Assembly (NCBI GenBank): GCA_021129785.1 | Contig: JAJOKQ010000120.1 | Location: 8,556 to 24,088, forward strand | Direction of reading: 5' to 3' | Source: Clostridiales bacterium | GTDB taxonomy: Bacteria > Bacillota > Clostridia > Peptostreptococcales > NVVX01 | DNA: 15,533 nt | Part shown: positions 1 through 6,878 of the stretch, in pieces | How positions within the stretch are numbered: the stretch's first letter is position 1 | Layout of the letters: every line of letters starts with the position of its first letter | Position numbers and translations under genes: made by a program | The notes under the pieces: model-generated | What the model was told of the DNA's origin: nothing | Seen by the model: only the letters and a program-made list of their open reading frames with translations | Databases searched by the model: none

Positions 1-126
1 TTTGTTGTGTAAAATTAGAAAAAGGAGGATTTGACGATGAAAAGAAAAGGCAAATAGTTTTATCAAAAGAATTTGTTGTGTAAAATTAGAAAAAGGAGGA
101 TTTGACGATGAAAAGAAAAGGCAAAT
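1..126 (+). repeat. 71-bp tandem duplication over the start of the lipoprotein gene
   Basis: Bases 1-55 recur exactly at 72-126, an offset of 71. The repeated segment holds the Shine-Dalgarno sequence, the ATG and the first six codons of the lipoprotein gene. The 16 bases at 56-71 separate the copies. The simplest reading is a tandem duplication of a 71-bp unit (56-126); the window begins inside the first copy, so the 16 bases just upstream of it should match 56-71. Confidence 0.9.
37..57 (+). other. Six-codon minigene left by the duplication
   Basis: The first repeat copy keeps a full ribosome binding site (AAAGGAGGA) and an ATG at 37. It reads MKRKGK and then stops at TAG (55-57), 50 bases before the true start. 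It would be translated if the region is transcribed. It may be a neutral by-product of the duplication or act as a short leader ORF that affects downstream initiation; the sequence does not say which. Confidence 0.5.
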
Positions 127-1136
127 TATTTTTAGTAGTATGCTTAGTTTTAATAAGTAGCCTTGTACTAATGGGGTGCGCAGAAGAAGTGATAGAAGAA
201 AGTGTAGTTCCTCAAGAGCCTGAGGAAACAGTGGTAGAAGAAGAGCAAGAAGAGGAGGAAAAGAAGGAAGCAGCTGCAGACGTAAGAGTTATTGTGGATG
301 ATCTTGGCAGAGAAGTGGAAGTTCCTATAAATCCAGAAAGAGTTATTGGTCTTTCACGTCAATATATGGAATTTTTGTTTGCACTAGGAGTAACACCAGC
401 GGCGACAGTGGATGGTTTTAGAATGATGCCTGAGGGCTTAGAATTGCCAAATGTAGGTAAACAAGGTTCGCCAAACATTGAAATTCTTAATGAAATTGCT
501 CCAGATCTTATTTTTGCCAATGTCAGACATCATACGCAAATGATTGACAGTCTAGAACTTTCTGGAGCTGTTGTTGTATTTATAGACCCAGCACTTGTAA
601 GGGAGAACTCTATAATAGACAGACTTAGGTTTATAGGGCATGTTTTAGGATTAGATGAAGAAGCTGAAAAGCATGTTAAACATATTAATGAAGTAGCTGC
701 AAATTTACAGGAAAAAATTGCTGGAAGCAATGTTGAAACAGGGATACTGCTAATGGGTGGAACTGGGAATGTTAAAGCTGCTCAACCAACAGGTTTCTTT
801 GGAACTATTCTTTCAAGTCTTGGGATAGAGAATGTTGTTCCTTTAGGTTTACCAGGAAGTGAAGTGACTACGTTCATATCTTTCGATATCGAAACTATTA
901 TTGGAGCTGACCCTGACATCATATTAGTTAGAACGACAAGAGAGCAGAGAAAGAATAAAGTTGAAAGTGAAGCAATTATAGCAAGTTTTAAAGCTGATCC
1001 AGCTTGGCAAAATTTACAAGCAGTGAAAAATAACAGGATAATTATTTTACCTGGAAACATGGCTCCAGGGAATATGAAATACGAAAAGGCCCTTGAAGTT
1101 GTTGCAAGGTTGATACATCCTGATGGATTTAAATAA
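108..1136 (+). CDS. ABC transporter substrate-binding lipoprotein, Fe-siderophore/cobalamin type
   Basis: This is an extracytoplasmic binding protein of the helical-backbone family (Peripla_BP_2; FecB/FhuD/BtuF type), which hands ferric-siderophore, haem or corrinoid to a FecCD permease. Translation starts at ATG 108, 8-9 bases after AAAGGAGGA; the in-frame TTG at 102 is too close to that site. A basic N-terminus, a hydrophobic stretch and the lipobox LMGC (residues 21-24) mark a lipoprotein anchored at Cys24. A very acidic Glu-rich linker (about residues 25-55) follows. The binding domain then begins with the typical 'DDLGREVEVP' and 'PERVIGL' strands and contains 'APDLIFA' in the first lobe. 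At 342 residues it is a normal length for the family. The last codons overlap the permease gene by 14 bases, so the two are translated together. The ligand cannot be read from sequence; the neighbouring Fur-type box and metal-related genes favour iron or a metal chelate. Confidence 0.9.
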   Translation: MKRKGKLFLVVCLVLISSLVLMGCAEEVIEESVVPQEPEETVVEEEQEEEEKKEAAADVRVIVDDLGREVEVPINPERVIGLSRQYMEFLFALGVTPAATVDGFRMMPEGLELPNVGKQGSPNIEILNEIAPDLIFANVRHHTQMIDSLELSGAVVVFIDPALVRENSIIDRLRFIGHVLGLDEEAEKHVKHINEVAANLQEKIAGSNVETGILLMGGTGNVKAAQPTGFFGTILSSLGIENVVPLGLPGSEVTTFISFDIETIIGADPDIILVRTTREQRKNKVESEAIIASFKADPAWQNLQAVKNNRIIILPGNMAPGNMKYEKALEVVARLIHPDGFK

Positions 1137-2187
1137 GAAAAATATGCAACTAGTGAAAGAAAAAACCATTGAGTGTATTGAAATAAAAAAGGCAAATCAG
1201 AAGAAAATAGTTTATATTTTTGGATTTGCCTTCCTTCTTATAATTATTGCTATATATAGTGTTTCTTTGGGGACTATCTCGTTTACGAATAGTGAAATTT
1301 TTGAGGGATTAACAGAGCAGAGTGAAAACGACTTAGCTAACATAATCATATTTAATGTAAGACTACCGCGTGTTTTGCTTGGACTTTTGGTTGGAATGAA
1401 TTTAGCCGTTGCGGGTGGGCTATTACAAGGGCTTTTAAGAAACCCATTGGCGTCACTTCAAGTTATCGGAGTAAATGCTGGAGCGGGACTGGCAGCGGTA
1501 ATTATTATGGTTTTATTGCCAGAGTATTTCTTGTTTATTCCTCCTGCTGCATTTTTAGGAGCGGTAGCGGTTACCTTTCTAGTATACATGCTCTCTGCTA
1601 AAGAGGGGAAAGGCTCAACAGTCAGTATTATTTTAGCAGGAATAGCTATTTCTGCTCTATTAAGATCTATAACGTCGGGTTTAATGTTTCTCTTTAGCGA
1701 CAGACTTGAAGTGACGTTTGCATGGCTGTTAGGTGGACTTATAGGTAGAGGTTGGAATCATTTTCATTTGTTGGTTCCCTACAGTTTTATTGGATTAATA
1801 GGGGCGTTAATTTTGAGCCCAAAAATTAATTTATTACTACTTGGGGAAGATACGAGCAAAAGTCTGGGTGTTCCTGTAAAGTTGTACCGTGCCTTGATTA
1901 TTATAACTGCTTCAATATTAGCTGCTAGCGCTGTTTCTGTCGCAGGCACTATAGGCTTTGTTAGTTTAGTTGCTCCACATATAGCAAGGCTTATGGTAGG
2001 AAATGACTATAGATATTTGACAATCCTATCAGCAATAATGGGGTCCCTAATATTGGTAGTTTCTGACAACATAGCAAGGCTTGCGTTGCAACCGTTGGAA
2101 TTACCTGTTGGAATAATTACTGCGATGTTAGGTTCGCCTTTCTTTTTGTGGTTATTATATAAAAAACGCAAGCAAATAGGGCTCTGA
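1123..2187 (+). CDS. FecCD-family ABC transporter permease
   Basis: This is the membrane subunit of a type II importer (FecCD/BtuC/FhuB family) and partner of the lipoprotein encoded just upstream. The 354-residue protein is strongly hydrophobic with roughly ten predicted membrane helices. It shows family landmarks: 'RLPRVLLGLLVGMNLAVAGG' near residue 82, 'RNPLASLQVIGVNAGAG' about 30 residues later, and the C-terminal 'GTIGFVSLVAPHIARLMVG' segment around residue 275. Start ATG 1123 overlaps the previous gene; ATG 1144 is a possible alternative and neither has a strong ribosome binding site, consistent with translational coupling. No FecE-type ATPase gene follows, which is unusual because that gene is normally adjacent. 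The ATPase may lie upstream of the window or be shared. Confidence 0.92.
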   Translation: MDLNKKNMQLVKEKTIECIEIKKANQKKIVYIFGFAFLLIIIAIYSVSLGTISFTNSEIFEGLTEQSENDLANIIIFNVRLPRVLLGLLVGMNLAVAGGLLQGLLRNPLASLQVIGVNAGAGLAAVIIMVLLPEYFLFIPPAAFLGAVAVTFLVYMLSAKEGKGSTVSIILAGIAISALLRSITSGLMFLFSDRLEVTFAWLLGGLIGRGWNHFHLLVPYSFIGLIGALILSPKINLLLLGEDTSKSLGVPVKLYRALIIITASILAASAVSVAGTIGFVSLVAPHIARLMVGNDYRYLTILSAIMGSLILVVSDNIARLALQPLELPVGIITAMLGSPFFLWLLYKKRKQIGL

Positions 2188-2259
2188 TAAATACTAATAA
2201 GTTGTAAAAAGGCTATAAAGCGTATATTAAAGAGGTTAAATTGAATAGGAGGAAAAATG

Positions 2260-3510
2260 ATGAGCAAAATTAGTCTTAATATGACAATCAAGCAGATAAT
2301 AACTAATTACCCAGAAACTGTAGAGGTCTTTATAAACAGTGGGTTCACACAGTTTGGAGATGAAAAGATAGTAAAACAATTTGGCTCTTTTTTACAATTG
2401 GGGACTGCTTTAAAAACAAAGAAAATGGATTCAATCCATTTTCTAAAATTATTAAGCGAAAGTATTGAGGGGGGAGAAAGTTTTAGGAAAGACTCAGTAG
2501 AAATTGACGATTATTATGAAGATTCAAATTCATTGCATTTTCTAGCAATGCTTCCATGCCCAGTTAAAGTGCCTCTAGATGAACAGTTTTCAATTTTTAT
2601 GAAGACTTTTAAAGAAAATAATAAAGACTCGTTAACTCATTGCATAGTCAGCAACGCTAATAATCATTTGTCTTTTTTTGACTATGTTCGCTGTTATGAA
2701 CATATTGACGAATTGCCAGATGTTGTTGTATCAGCTGGGATTAATGGGTTTTATAGTAAAAAATTTATGCAAGAATTCAAATATAAAGGATTGTTTGCCA
2801 ATACTGATAATTACTCTGAAAAAGCCGATGCAAATAGGTTTGGATTACAGGATCCTGATAATCAGTATAAAATAATTGCATTTAATCCTGCAGTAATGGT
2901 CGTTGATCTTGAACTGCTAGGGGATACCAAAACACCACAAAGATGGGAAGACATATTAGAGCCAGACTTCAGTGATAGCGTAGCAGTTAGTGGAAACGAT
3001 ACTACTTATTATTGTGAAGGAATGTTGCTTAAATTTTATGAATCATGTGGAATTGAAGGGGTAAGAAAGTTGGGACGCTCAATTAAAGCAGCTATGCATC
3101 CTGCGGAAATGGTTAAATTGATGGGTAGTAAAAAAGCAAATGCACCAGCTGTGAGTATTATGCCATACTTTTTTGCGAAAATGATTAAGAAAAAAGATTC
3201 AATTGTTGTAGTTTGGCCTGAAGATGGAGCAATTGTAAACCCAATAACTATGTTAGTAAAAAAAAGAAAAACAAGCGAAGTTAATCCAGTCGCTTCATTT
3301 ATGAGTAGCGAGGTGGTCGGCAAAATATTTGCTGGTGCATATCTCCCTTCTACACACCCAAGCGTTGAAAACAAAACACCAAGCGGAGCAAAGTTTAATT
3401 GGCTTGGTTGGGACTTTATTAGAGAGAATGATTTAGAGGTATTGGTTGAAGAGTTAAATATTGTCGCAAGAGAAACGAAGAGCTTTAAGAGGAGGGACTT
3501 TGTTAAATGA
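2260..3510 (+). CDS. Cytosolic solute-binding-fold protein with N-terminal DUF1858-like domain (module A)
   Basis: The 416-residue product has two parts. Residues ~7-67 form a small helical domain beginning 'MTIKQIITNYPETVEVFINS', which resembles DUF1858/ScdA_N but lacks its cysteines. From ~90 onward it resembles a type 2 periplasmic binding protein of the iron(III)/AfuA type, with the characteristic 'TPQRWEDILEPDFSDSVAVS' and 'GAIVNPITMLV' segments. There is no signal peptide, lipobox or membrane helix, so the protein should stay in the cytoplasm, which is odd for this fold. The AGGAGG at 2247-2252 places ATG 2260 at 7 bases and ATG 2257 at 4, so 2260 is preferred. The stop overlaps the next gene (ATGA). 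The same pairing with a GTPase and an ABC ATPase recurs in module B. I infer a soluble metal or cofactor carrier; the ligand is unknown. Confidence 0.8.
   Translation: MSKISLNMTIKQIITNYPETVEVFINSGFTQFGDEKIVKQFGSFLQLGTALKTKKMDSIHFLKLLSESIEGGESFRKDSVEIDDYYEDSNSLHFLAMLPCPVKVPLDEQFSIFMKTFKENNKDSLTHCIVSNANNHLSFFDYVRCYEHIDELPDVVVSAGINGFYSKKFMQEFKYKGLFANTDNYSEKADANRFGLQDPDNQYKIIAFNPAVMVVDLELLGDTKTPQRWEDILEPDFSDSVAVSGNDTTYYCEGMLLKFYESCGIEGVRKLGRSIKAAMHPAEMVKLMGSKKANAPAVSIMPYFFAKMIKKKDSIVVVWPEDGAIVNPITMLVKKRKTSEVNPVASFMSSEVVGKIFAGAYLPSTHPSVENKTPSGAKFNWLGWDFIRENDLEVLVEELNIVARETKSFKRRDFVK
2420..2444. repeat. Perfect 25-base palindrome inside the module A gene
   Basis: Two 12-base arms, AGAAAATGGATT and AATCCATTTTCT, flank a single C at 2432 and are exact reverse complements. 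The palindrome lies near the boundary between the N-terminal domain and the solute-binding domain. It could be an intragenic operator, an RNA hairpin or chance. Confidence 0.9.
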
Positions 3511-4202
3511 TGCTAATTACAGTGTCTGGGCCGCCTGCATCTGGCAAAACGGCCGTAATACTGAAAGTAATTGAGACACTGCAAACAAAAAAAATAAATA
3601 CAGGGGTTGTAAAATTAGATTGTTTGTCTACGCATGACGATATTTTGTATAGAAAAAAAGGTATTGAGGTAAAGGTTGGTCTCGCTGGTAATCTATGTCC
3701 TGACCATTATTTTGTGGTTAACATAGAAGATTGCTTGCAATGGGGAAAAAGAAAAAACCTTGATATTTTGATTAGCGAAAGTGCAGGGTTATGCAATAGA
3801 TGTTCTCCATACATAAAAGGAGTTTTTTCTGTATGCGTAATAGATAACTTAATGGGAGTAAATGCCCCAAAAAAAATAGGACCAATGTTGAAATTAGCGG
3901 ACGTAGTAGTTATTACAAAAGGTGATATTGTTTCACAGGCTGAGCGCGAAGTTTTTGCGTTTAGAGTAAGGCAAGCAAATCCAAAAGGGATAATAATTAA
4001 TGTAAATGGAATTACTGGACAAGGTGCACATGAATTATGTTCTCTATTTCTTGAGAATGGGCTTGGCGAAAATGTAGAAAGTCTAACTGGCAGAAAATTA
4101 CGTTTTTCTATGCCCGCGGCCCTTTGTTCATATTGCTTAGGAGAAACTAAAATTGGGGAAGATTTTCAGATGGGCAATGTGAGAAAAATGACTTTTGAGT
4201 AG
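3507..4202 (+). CDS. G3E-family P-loop GTPase, metallocentre-assembly type (module A)
   Basis: This 231-residue protein resembles HypB, UreG and CobW GTPases, which load metals or metallocofactors into enzymes. It has a Walker A motif GPPASGKT (8-15), the G3E-type Walker B with glutamate, ESAG (91-94), and a TKGD guanine-specificity motif (137-140, in place of NKxD). Likely metal ligands are LCPDH (63-67), comparable in place to the Cys-His metal site of UreG/HypB, then CNRC (96-99) directly after Walker B, and CSYC (207-210) near the C-terminus. All are conserved in the module B paralogue. The ATG at 3507 overlaps the preceding stop; AGGAGGG lies about 10 bases upstream. It is not clearly HypB, UreG or CobW itself: it lacks HypB's N-terminal Cys/His-rich region and no hydrogenase or urease gene is nearby. 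The metal and client are unknown. Confidence 0.85.
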   Translation: MMLITVSGPPASGKTAVILKVIETLQTKKINTGVVKLDCLSTHDDILYRKKGIEVKVGLAGNLCPDHYFVVNIEDCLQWGKRKNLDILISESAGLCNRCSPYIKGVFSVCVIDNLMGVNAPKKIGPMLKLADVVVITKGDIVSQAEREVFAFRVRQANPKGIIINVNGITGQGAHELCSLFLENGLGENVESLTGRKLRFSMPAALCSYCLGETKIGEDFQMGNVRKMTFE

Positions 4203-4281
4203 GCTTCTAGTCATTTTTAGCCCATTCGACTAAGGACATTAGAATTTTTGACATTATGGAGGCTTATTGAAGGAGGAGAAA

Positions 4282-5304
4282 ATGAAGGGGCAGCGCAAAA
4301 TTGAAAGATTAACAATCAAACAATTATTTAGAGAGTATCCTTACGTAGGTGATTTTTTCACTTCTATAGGGCTTATTGTTGACGACTACTGGAGAATACT
4401 CCAAGATTATTTTGATAATTTAACGGATGACAATCTACAAGATATAGGAATAAATAGAGGTGATTTACTACCGCAACTTAATTTATTTATCGATCACATG
4501 GAACAAATTAGGAATGGGTCAGATTTTGAAGTTGAATCAATTACTATTTTGGGTGGATATAATAAATTAGGTGAAAAAGAAGATGTAAATATAACTATAA
4601 AAAGAGGAGAGATAGTAAGTATTGTAGGACCTACTGGCTCTGGTAAAAGCCGATTACTAGCGGATATTGAGTGGATGGCGCAAAATGACACTCCTACAAG
4701 GAGGCAGATATTTTTAAATGAGAAAGTGCCAGATAAGAGCAAACGATTTTCAGTAGAATATAAACTTGTTGCCCAGCTTTCACAGAATATGAACTTTATT
4801 ATGGATTTGACTGTTGCAGAATTTGTTAGAATGCATGCTGAAAGCAGATTGGTAGAAAATGTAGATAAACTAGTTAAGGAAATAATAGAACAAGGGAATA
4901 GTTTAGCGGGCGAGGGGTTTACATATGACACTCCAGTTACTTCTCTTAGTGGTGGACAGTCTCGCGCTTTGATGGTTGCAGATACTGCTTTTTTAAGTAA
5001 TTCCCCAATAATACTAATTGACGAACTTGAAAATGCGGGAATTGATAAAAAAAGGGCGTTAGATTTGTTGGTAAAGAAAGAAAAAATTGTTTTGGTGGCT
5101 ACACATGATCCTATACTAGCGCTAATGGGGCACAGGAGGTTAGTCATAAAAGATGGGGGTATTAGCAGGGTAGTTAACACAACTGCGAAAGAAAAGAAAA
5201 ACCTAGTCTTACTTAGGAAATGGGATGCGGAGTTATTGAAGATAAGAGAGTCCTTGCGAAAAGGAGGAATAATTGAAGAAGTTTTTTGGGAATATAACAA
5301 GTAG
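4282..5304 (+). CDS. Soluble ABC ATPase with N-terminal DUF1858-like domain (module A)
   Basis: The 340-residue protein is a single ABC ATPase domain behind an extra N-terminal domain. Residues ~9-75 start 'LTIKQLFREYPYVGDFFTSI' and match the extra domain of the solute-binding-like protein two genes upstream. The ATPase core has Walker A GPTGSGKS (116-123), Q-loop Gln168, signature LSGGQ (222-226), Walker B IILIDE (243-248) and H-loop His275, so it should hydrolyse ATP. A conserved C-terminal helix ('IRESLRKGG') also appears in the module B paralogue. There are no membrane segments and no dedicated permease. Start ATG 4282 follows AAGGAGGAG; the TTG at 4267 lies upstream of that site and is rejected. 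A 79-base gap separates it from the GTPase gene. It could be a FecE substitute for the FecCD permease, or a soluble energiser like the A2 component (AtwA) that activates methyl-coenzyme M reductase; the second is only an analogy. Confidence 0.85.
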   Translation: MKGQRKIERLTIKQLFREYPYVGDFFTSIGLIVDDYWRILQDYFDNLTDDNLQDIGINRGDLLPQLNLFIDHMEQIRNGSDFEVESITILGGYNKLGEKEDVNITIKRGEIVSIVGPTGSGKSRLLADIEWMAQNDTPTRRQIFLNEKVPDKSKRFSVEYKLVAQLSQNMNFIMDLTVAEFVRMHAESRLVENVDKLVKEIIEQGNSLAGEGFTYDTPVTSLSGGQSRALMVADTAFLSNSPIILIDELENAGIDKKRALDLLVKKEKIVLVATHDPILALMGHRRLVIKDGGISRVVNTTAKEKKNLVLLRKWDAELLKIRESLRKGGIIEEVFWEYNK

Positions 5305-5413
5305 AAATTTGTCATCATTTAGGTGCCTAAGACCAAAGTATCAAGGGGTCGGGCTTCACTGCGTTGATAGCAATTGACCGTAACTAGTACTGTTGTCAAG
5401 AGATTCTATGGTG

Positions 5414-6064
5414 CTACCACTGCGATTTTTGTAATTTAACCTCTTTACCTATAACAGTTATAAGTCCTTCATCAGATAACTTGTCAAATGCCCTATAAAG
5501 AGAGGATCTGCTTACTCCCAAGTATTCAGCTAGCTCTACTTTTGAGTATGGCAATATAAACGATGTCGAGGAAACTCTTTGGGCTTGTTGTTCTAAGTAG
5601 AGCATTAGTTTTTTTTCAACTAAACTAGTTGTAAATAGAGAAATGCGCTCAAAGAGAAAGTTCACTCTACTACTCCAAAAAGTCAAGTAATTTTTAAGAA
5701 TACTTTGGTGATTTTGAATCAGAATTAGTAGACTTTCCTCTGGCAATAGCAATGCTTTAGACGTTTTTTCGAAAACAATCATTGTTGGGAATAAAGGTGC
5801 TTCAGAACAAATTGCAAGTATTCCGTAAACATCTCCAGCTTTTAATCGCCGCATAAAAATTCTAGAGCCATCTTCGTGGTTCTTTTCAATTCTTGCCAAT
5901 CCGGACAGAAGAATTACCACTTTATTTTTGTAGTTGGTCTCACTATATCCTGTATCACCACGTCTATAGCTATGAGTTTCGAATGCGATTTTACTTAAGA
6001 CGCATTCGATTTCTTTTGCCAATAAACCTTTAAATAGCAAGTTTTTTTCAAGAAGTTTATACAT
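5414..6064 (-). CDS. Crp/Fnr-family transcriptional regulator
   Basis: The 216-residue protein has an N-terminal cyclic-nucleotide-binding-like beta-barrel (~10-125, with 'LKAGDVYGI' typical of the effector pocket region), a dimerisation helix, and a C-terminal winged helix whose recognition segment is 'SKVELAEYLGVSRSSLYRAF' (~169-188). It lacks the N-terminal cysteine set of oxygen-sensing FNR, so its effector is probably a small molecule, or a redox state sensed differently. The gene is convergent with module A and divergent from module B, separated from the latter by about 110 bases that hold its promoter and a Fur-type box. This position suggests that it controls one or both modules and perhaps itself. 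A palindrome TAATT-C-AATTA (6116-6126) in the shared region is a candidate operator. Confidence 0.9.
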   Translation of the reverse strand: MYKLLEKNLLFKGLLAKEIECVLSKIAFETHSYRRGDTGYSETNYKNKVVILLSGLARIEKNHEDGSRIFMRRLKAGDVYGILAICSEAPLFPTMIVFEKTSKALLLPEESLLILIQNHQSILKNYLTFWSSRVNFLFERISLFTTSLVEKKLMLYLEQQAQRVSSTSFILPYSKVELAEYLGVSRSSLYRAFDKLSDEGLITVIGKEVKLQKSQW

Positions 6065-6106
6065 TTCTTTACCACCTGTCCTATTTGGTACAGATATCTT
6101 ATGAAA

Positions 6107-6135
6107 ATTATACTATAATTCAATTAAGATGTCAA
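6107..6135 (-). promoter_or_regulatory. Sigma-70-type promoter of the Crp/Fnr gene
   Basis: On the minus strand TTGACA (6135-6130) and TATAAT (6112-6107) are separated by exactly 17 bases, a consensus promoter 43 bases ahead of the regulator's start codon. On the opposite strand a second TATAAT (6114-6119) could serve module B, but its -35 is weak. Confidence 0.8.
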
Positions 6136-6150
6136 TGATAATGATAATTG
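6136..6150 (+). promoter_or_regulatory. Fur-type iron box upstream of module B
   Basis: TGATAAT-G-ATAATTG fits the 7-1-7 Fur consensus TGATAATNATTATCA, with a perfect left half and four of seven positions in the right half. It also reads as consecutive GATAAT-like hexamers. It lies 26 bases ahead of the module B GTPase start and abuts the -35 of the divergent regulator, so a bound repressor could block both. Binding by Fur is inferred only. Confidence 0.6.
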
Positions 6151-6176
6151 CTATACTTTAATGAGGAGTGATGTTT

Positions 6177-6878
6177 ATGAGAATAACTGTTATTGGTGGG
6201 GCAGCTTCGACTGGGAAAACTAGCATTATGATGCATACCTTACAGCATATAATCGCAAAGGGGATTCGCCCAGCAGTTGTTAAAATAGATTGTTTAGATG
6301 CAGGACAAGACAAAGTTTATGCATCGCTTGGCATTCCGTTTGCTATTGGACTTTCAAAAGATTTATGTCCTGACCATTTTTTAGCAACAAACTTTATTGC
6401 AATGTTCAAATGGGCAAAATTACAAAAAGCAGATTTACTGATTATAGAAACGGCTGGTCTTTGTAACCGTTGTGCTCCATTTATAGATTTGGCCTTTAGC
6501 ATTTGCTCAATCGACTACACTACAAGCATCAAAGCCCCAGCTAAATTTGGGCCTATTGTTAAAACAGCAGATTTGCTTTTATTGAGCAAGGGAGACCTTG
6601 TTTCGCAATCAGAGAGAGAAGTATTTAATTACAGACTAAAAGAACTTAATCCTTGTGCGGTTCTTCAAGAAGCAAATGGTCTAAGTGGACGTGGGAGTAA
6701 AAAGCTAGCTGATTATATCATGCAACGCAAGGATATTGATTCTTTAGAAGAAGCAGCGCTTAAATACTCAATGCCGAGTGCAACATGTTCTTATTGCGTA
6801 GGGGAGAGAAGAATTGCAGAATGTTACCATCATGGGATTGTCAACACTATGACTTTTGAGGAGGGAGATTATGTTTAA
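6177..6878 (+). CDS. G3E-family P-loop GTPase, metallocentre-assembly type (module B)
   Basis: Paralogue of the module A GTPase and almost colinear with it over 233 residues: Walker A GGAASTGKT (7-15), LCPDHF (63-68), ETAG Walker B (91-94), CNRC (96-99), SKGD (137-140) and CSYC (204-207). The exact conservation of the Cys/His motifs between two otherwise diverged copies argues that they bind a metal or metal cluster. The start is ATG 6177, eight bases after TGAGGAG; upstream GTG 6168 and ATG 6171 overlap or crowd that site. It is the first gene of module B, directly behind the Fur-type box, so iron limitation may induce it. Its stop overlaps the ABC gene by eight bases. The two GTPases may serve different metals or client proteins. 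Confidence 0.87.
   Translation: MRITVIGGAASTGKTSIMMHTLQHIIAKGIRPAVVKIDCLDAGQDKVYASLGIPFAIGLSKDLCPDHFLATNFIAMFKWAKLQKADLLIIETAGLCNRCAPFIDLAFSICSIDYTTSIKAPAKFGPIVKTADLLLLSKGDLVSQSEREVFNYRLKELNPCAVLQEANGLSGRGSKKLADYIMQRKDIDSLEEAALKYSMPSATCSYCVGERRIAECYHHGIVNTMTFEEGDYV

Noticed and set aside
782..1195. A 137-codon open frame on the minus strand
   Set aside because: It is antisense to the end of the lipoprotein gene and the start of the permease gene, with no ribosome binding site and no recognisable domain.
4267..4281. TTG start giving five extra residues on the module A ATPase
   Set aside because: The extra codons are themselves the AAGGAGGAG ribosome binding site for ATG 4282.
4494..5318. A 274-codon open frame on the minus strand
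   Set aside because: It lies entirely antisense to the ABC ATPase gene, which has all catalytic motifs. The Ser/Phe-rich composition is typical of an antisense shadow frame.
5305..5413. TTAGGTGCCTAA (5319-5330) and TTGAC...GTCAA as a bidirectional terminator between convergent genes
   Set aside because: The stems are only five bases long and neither is followed by a T-run on either strand, so I cannot support a terminator here.
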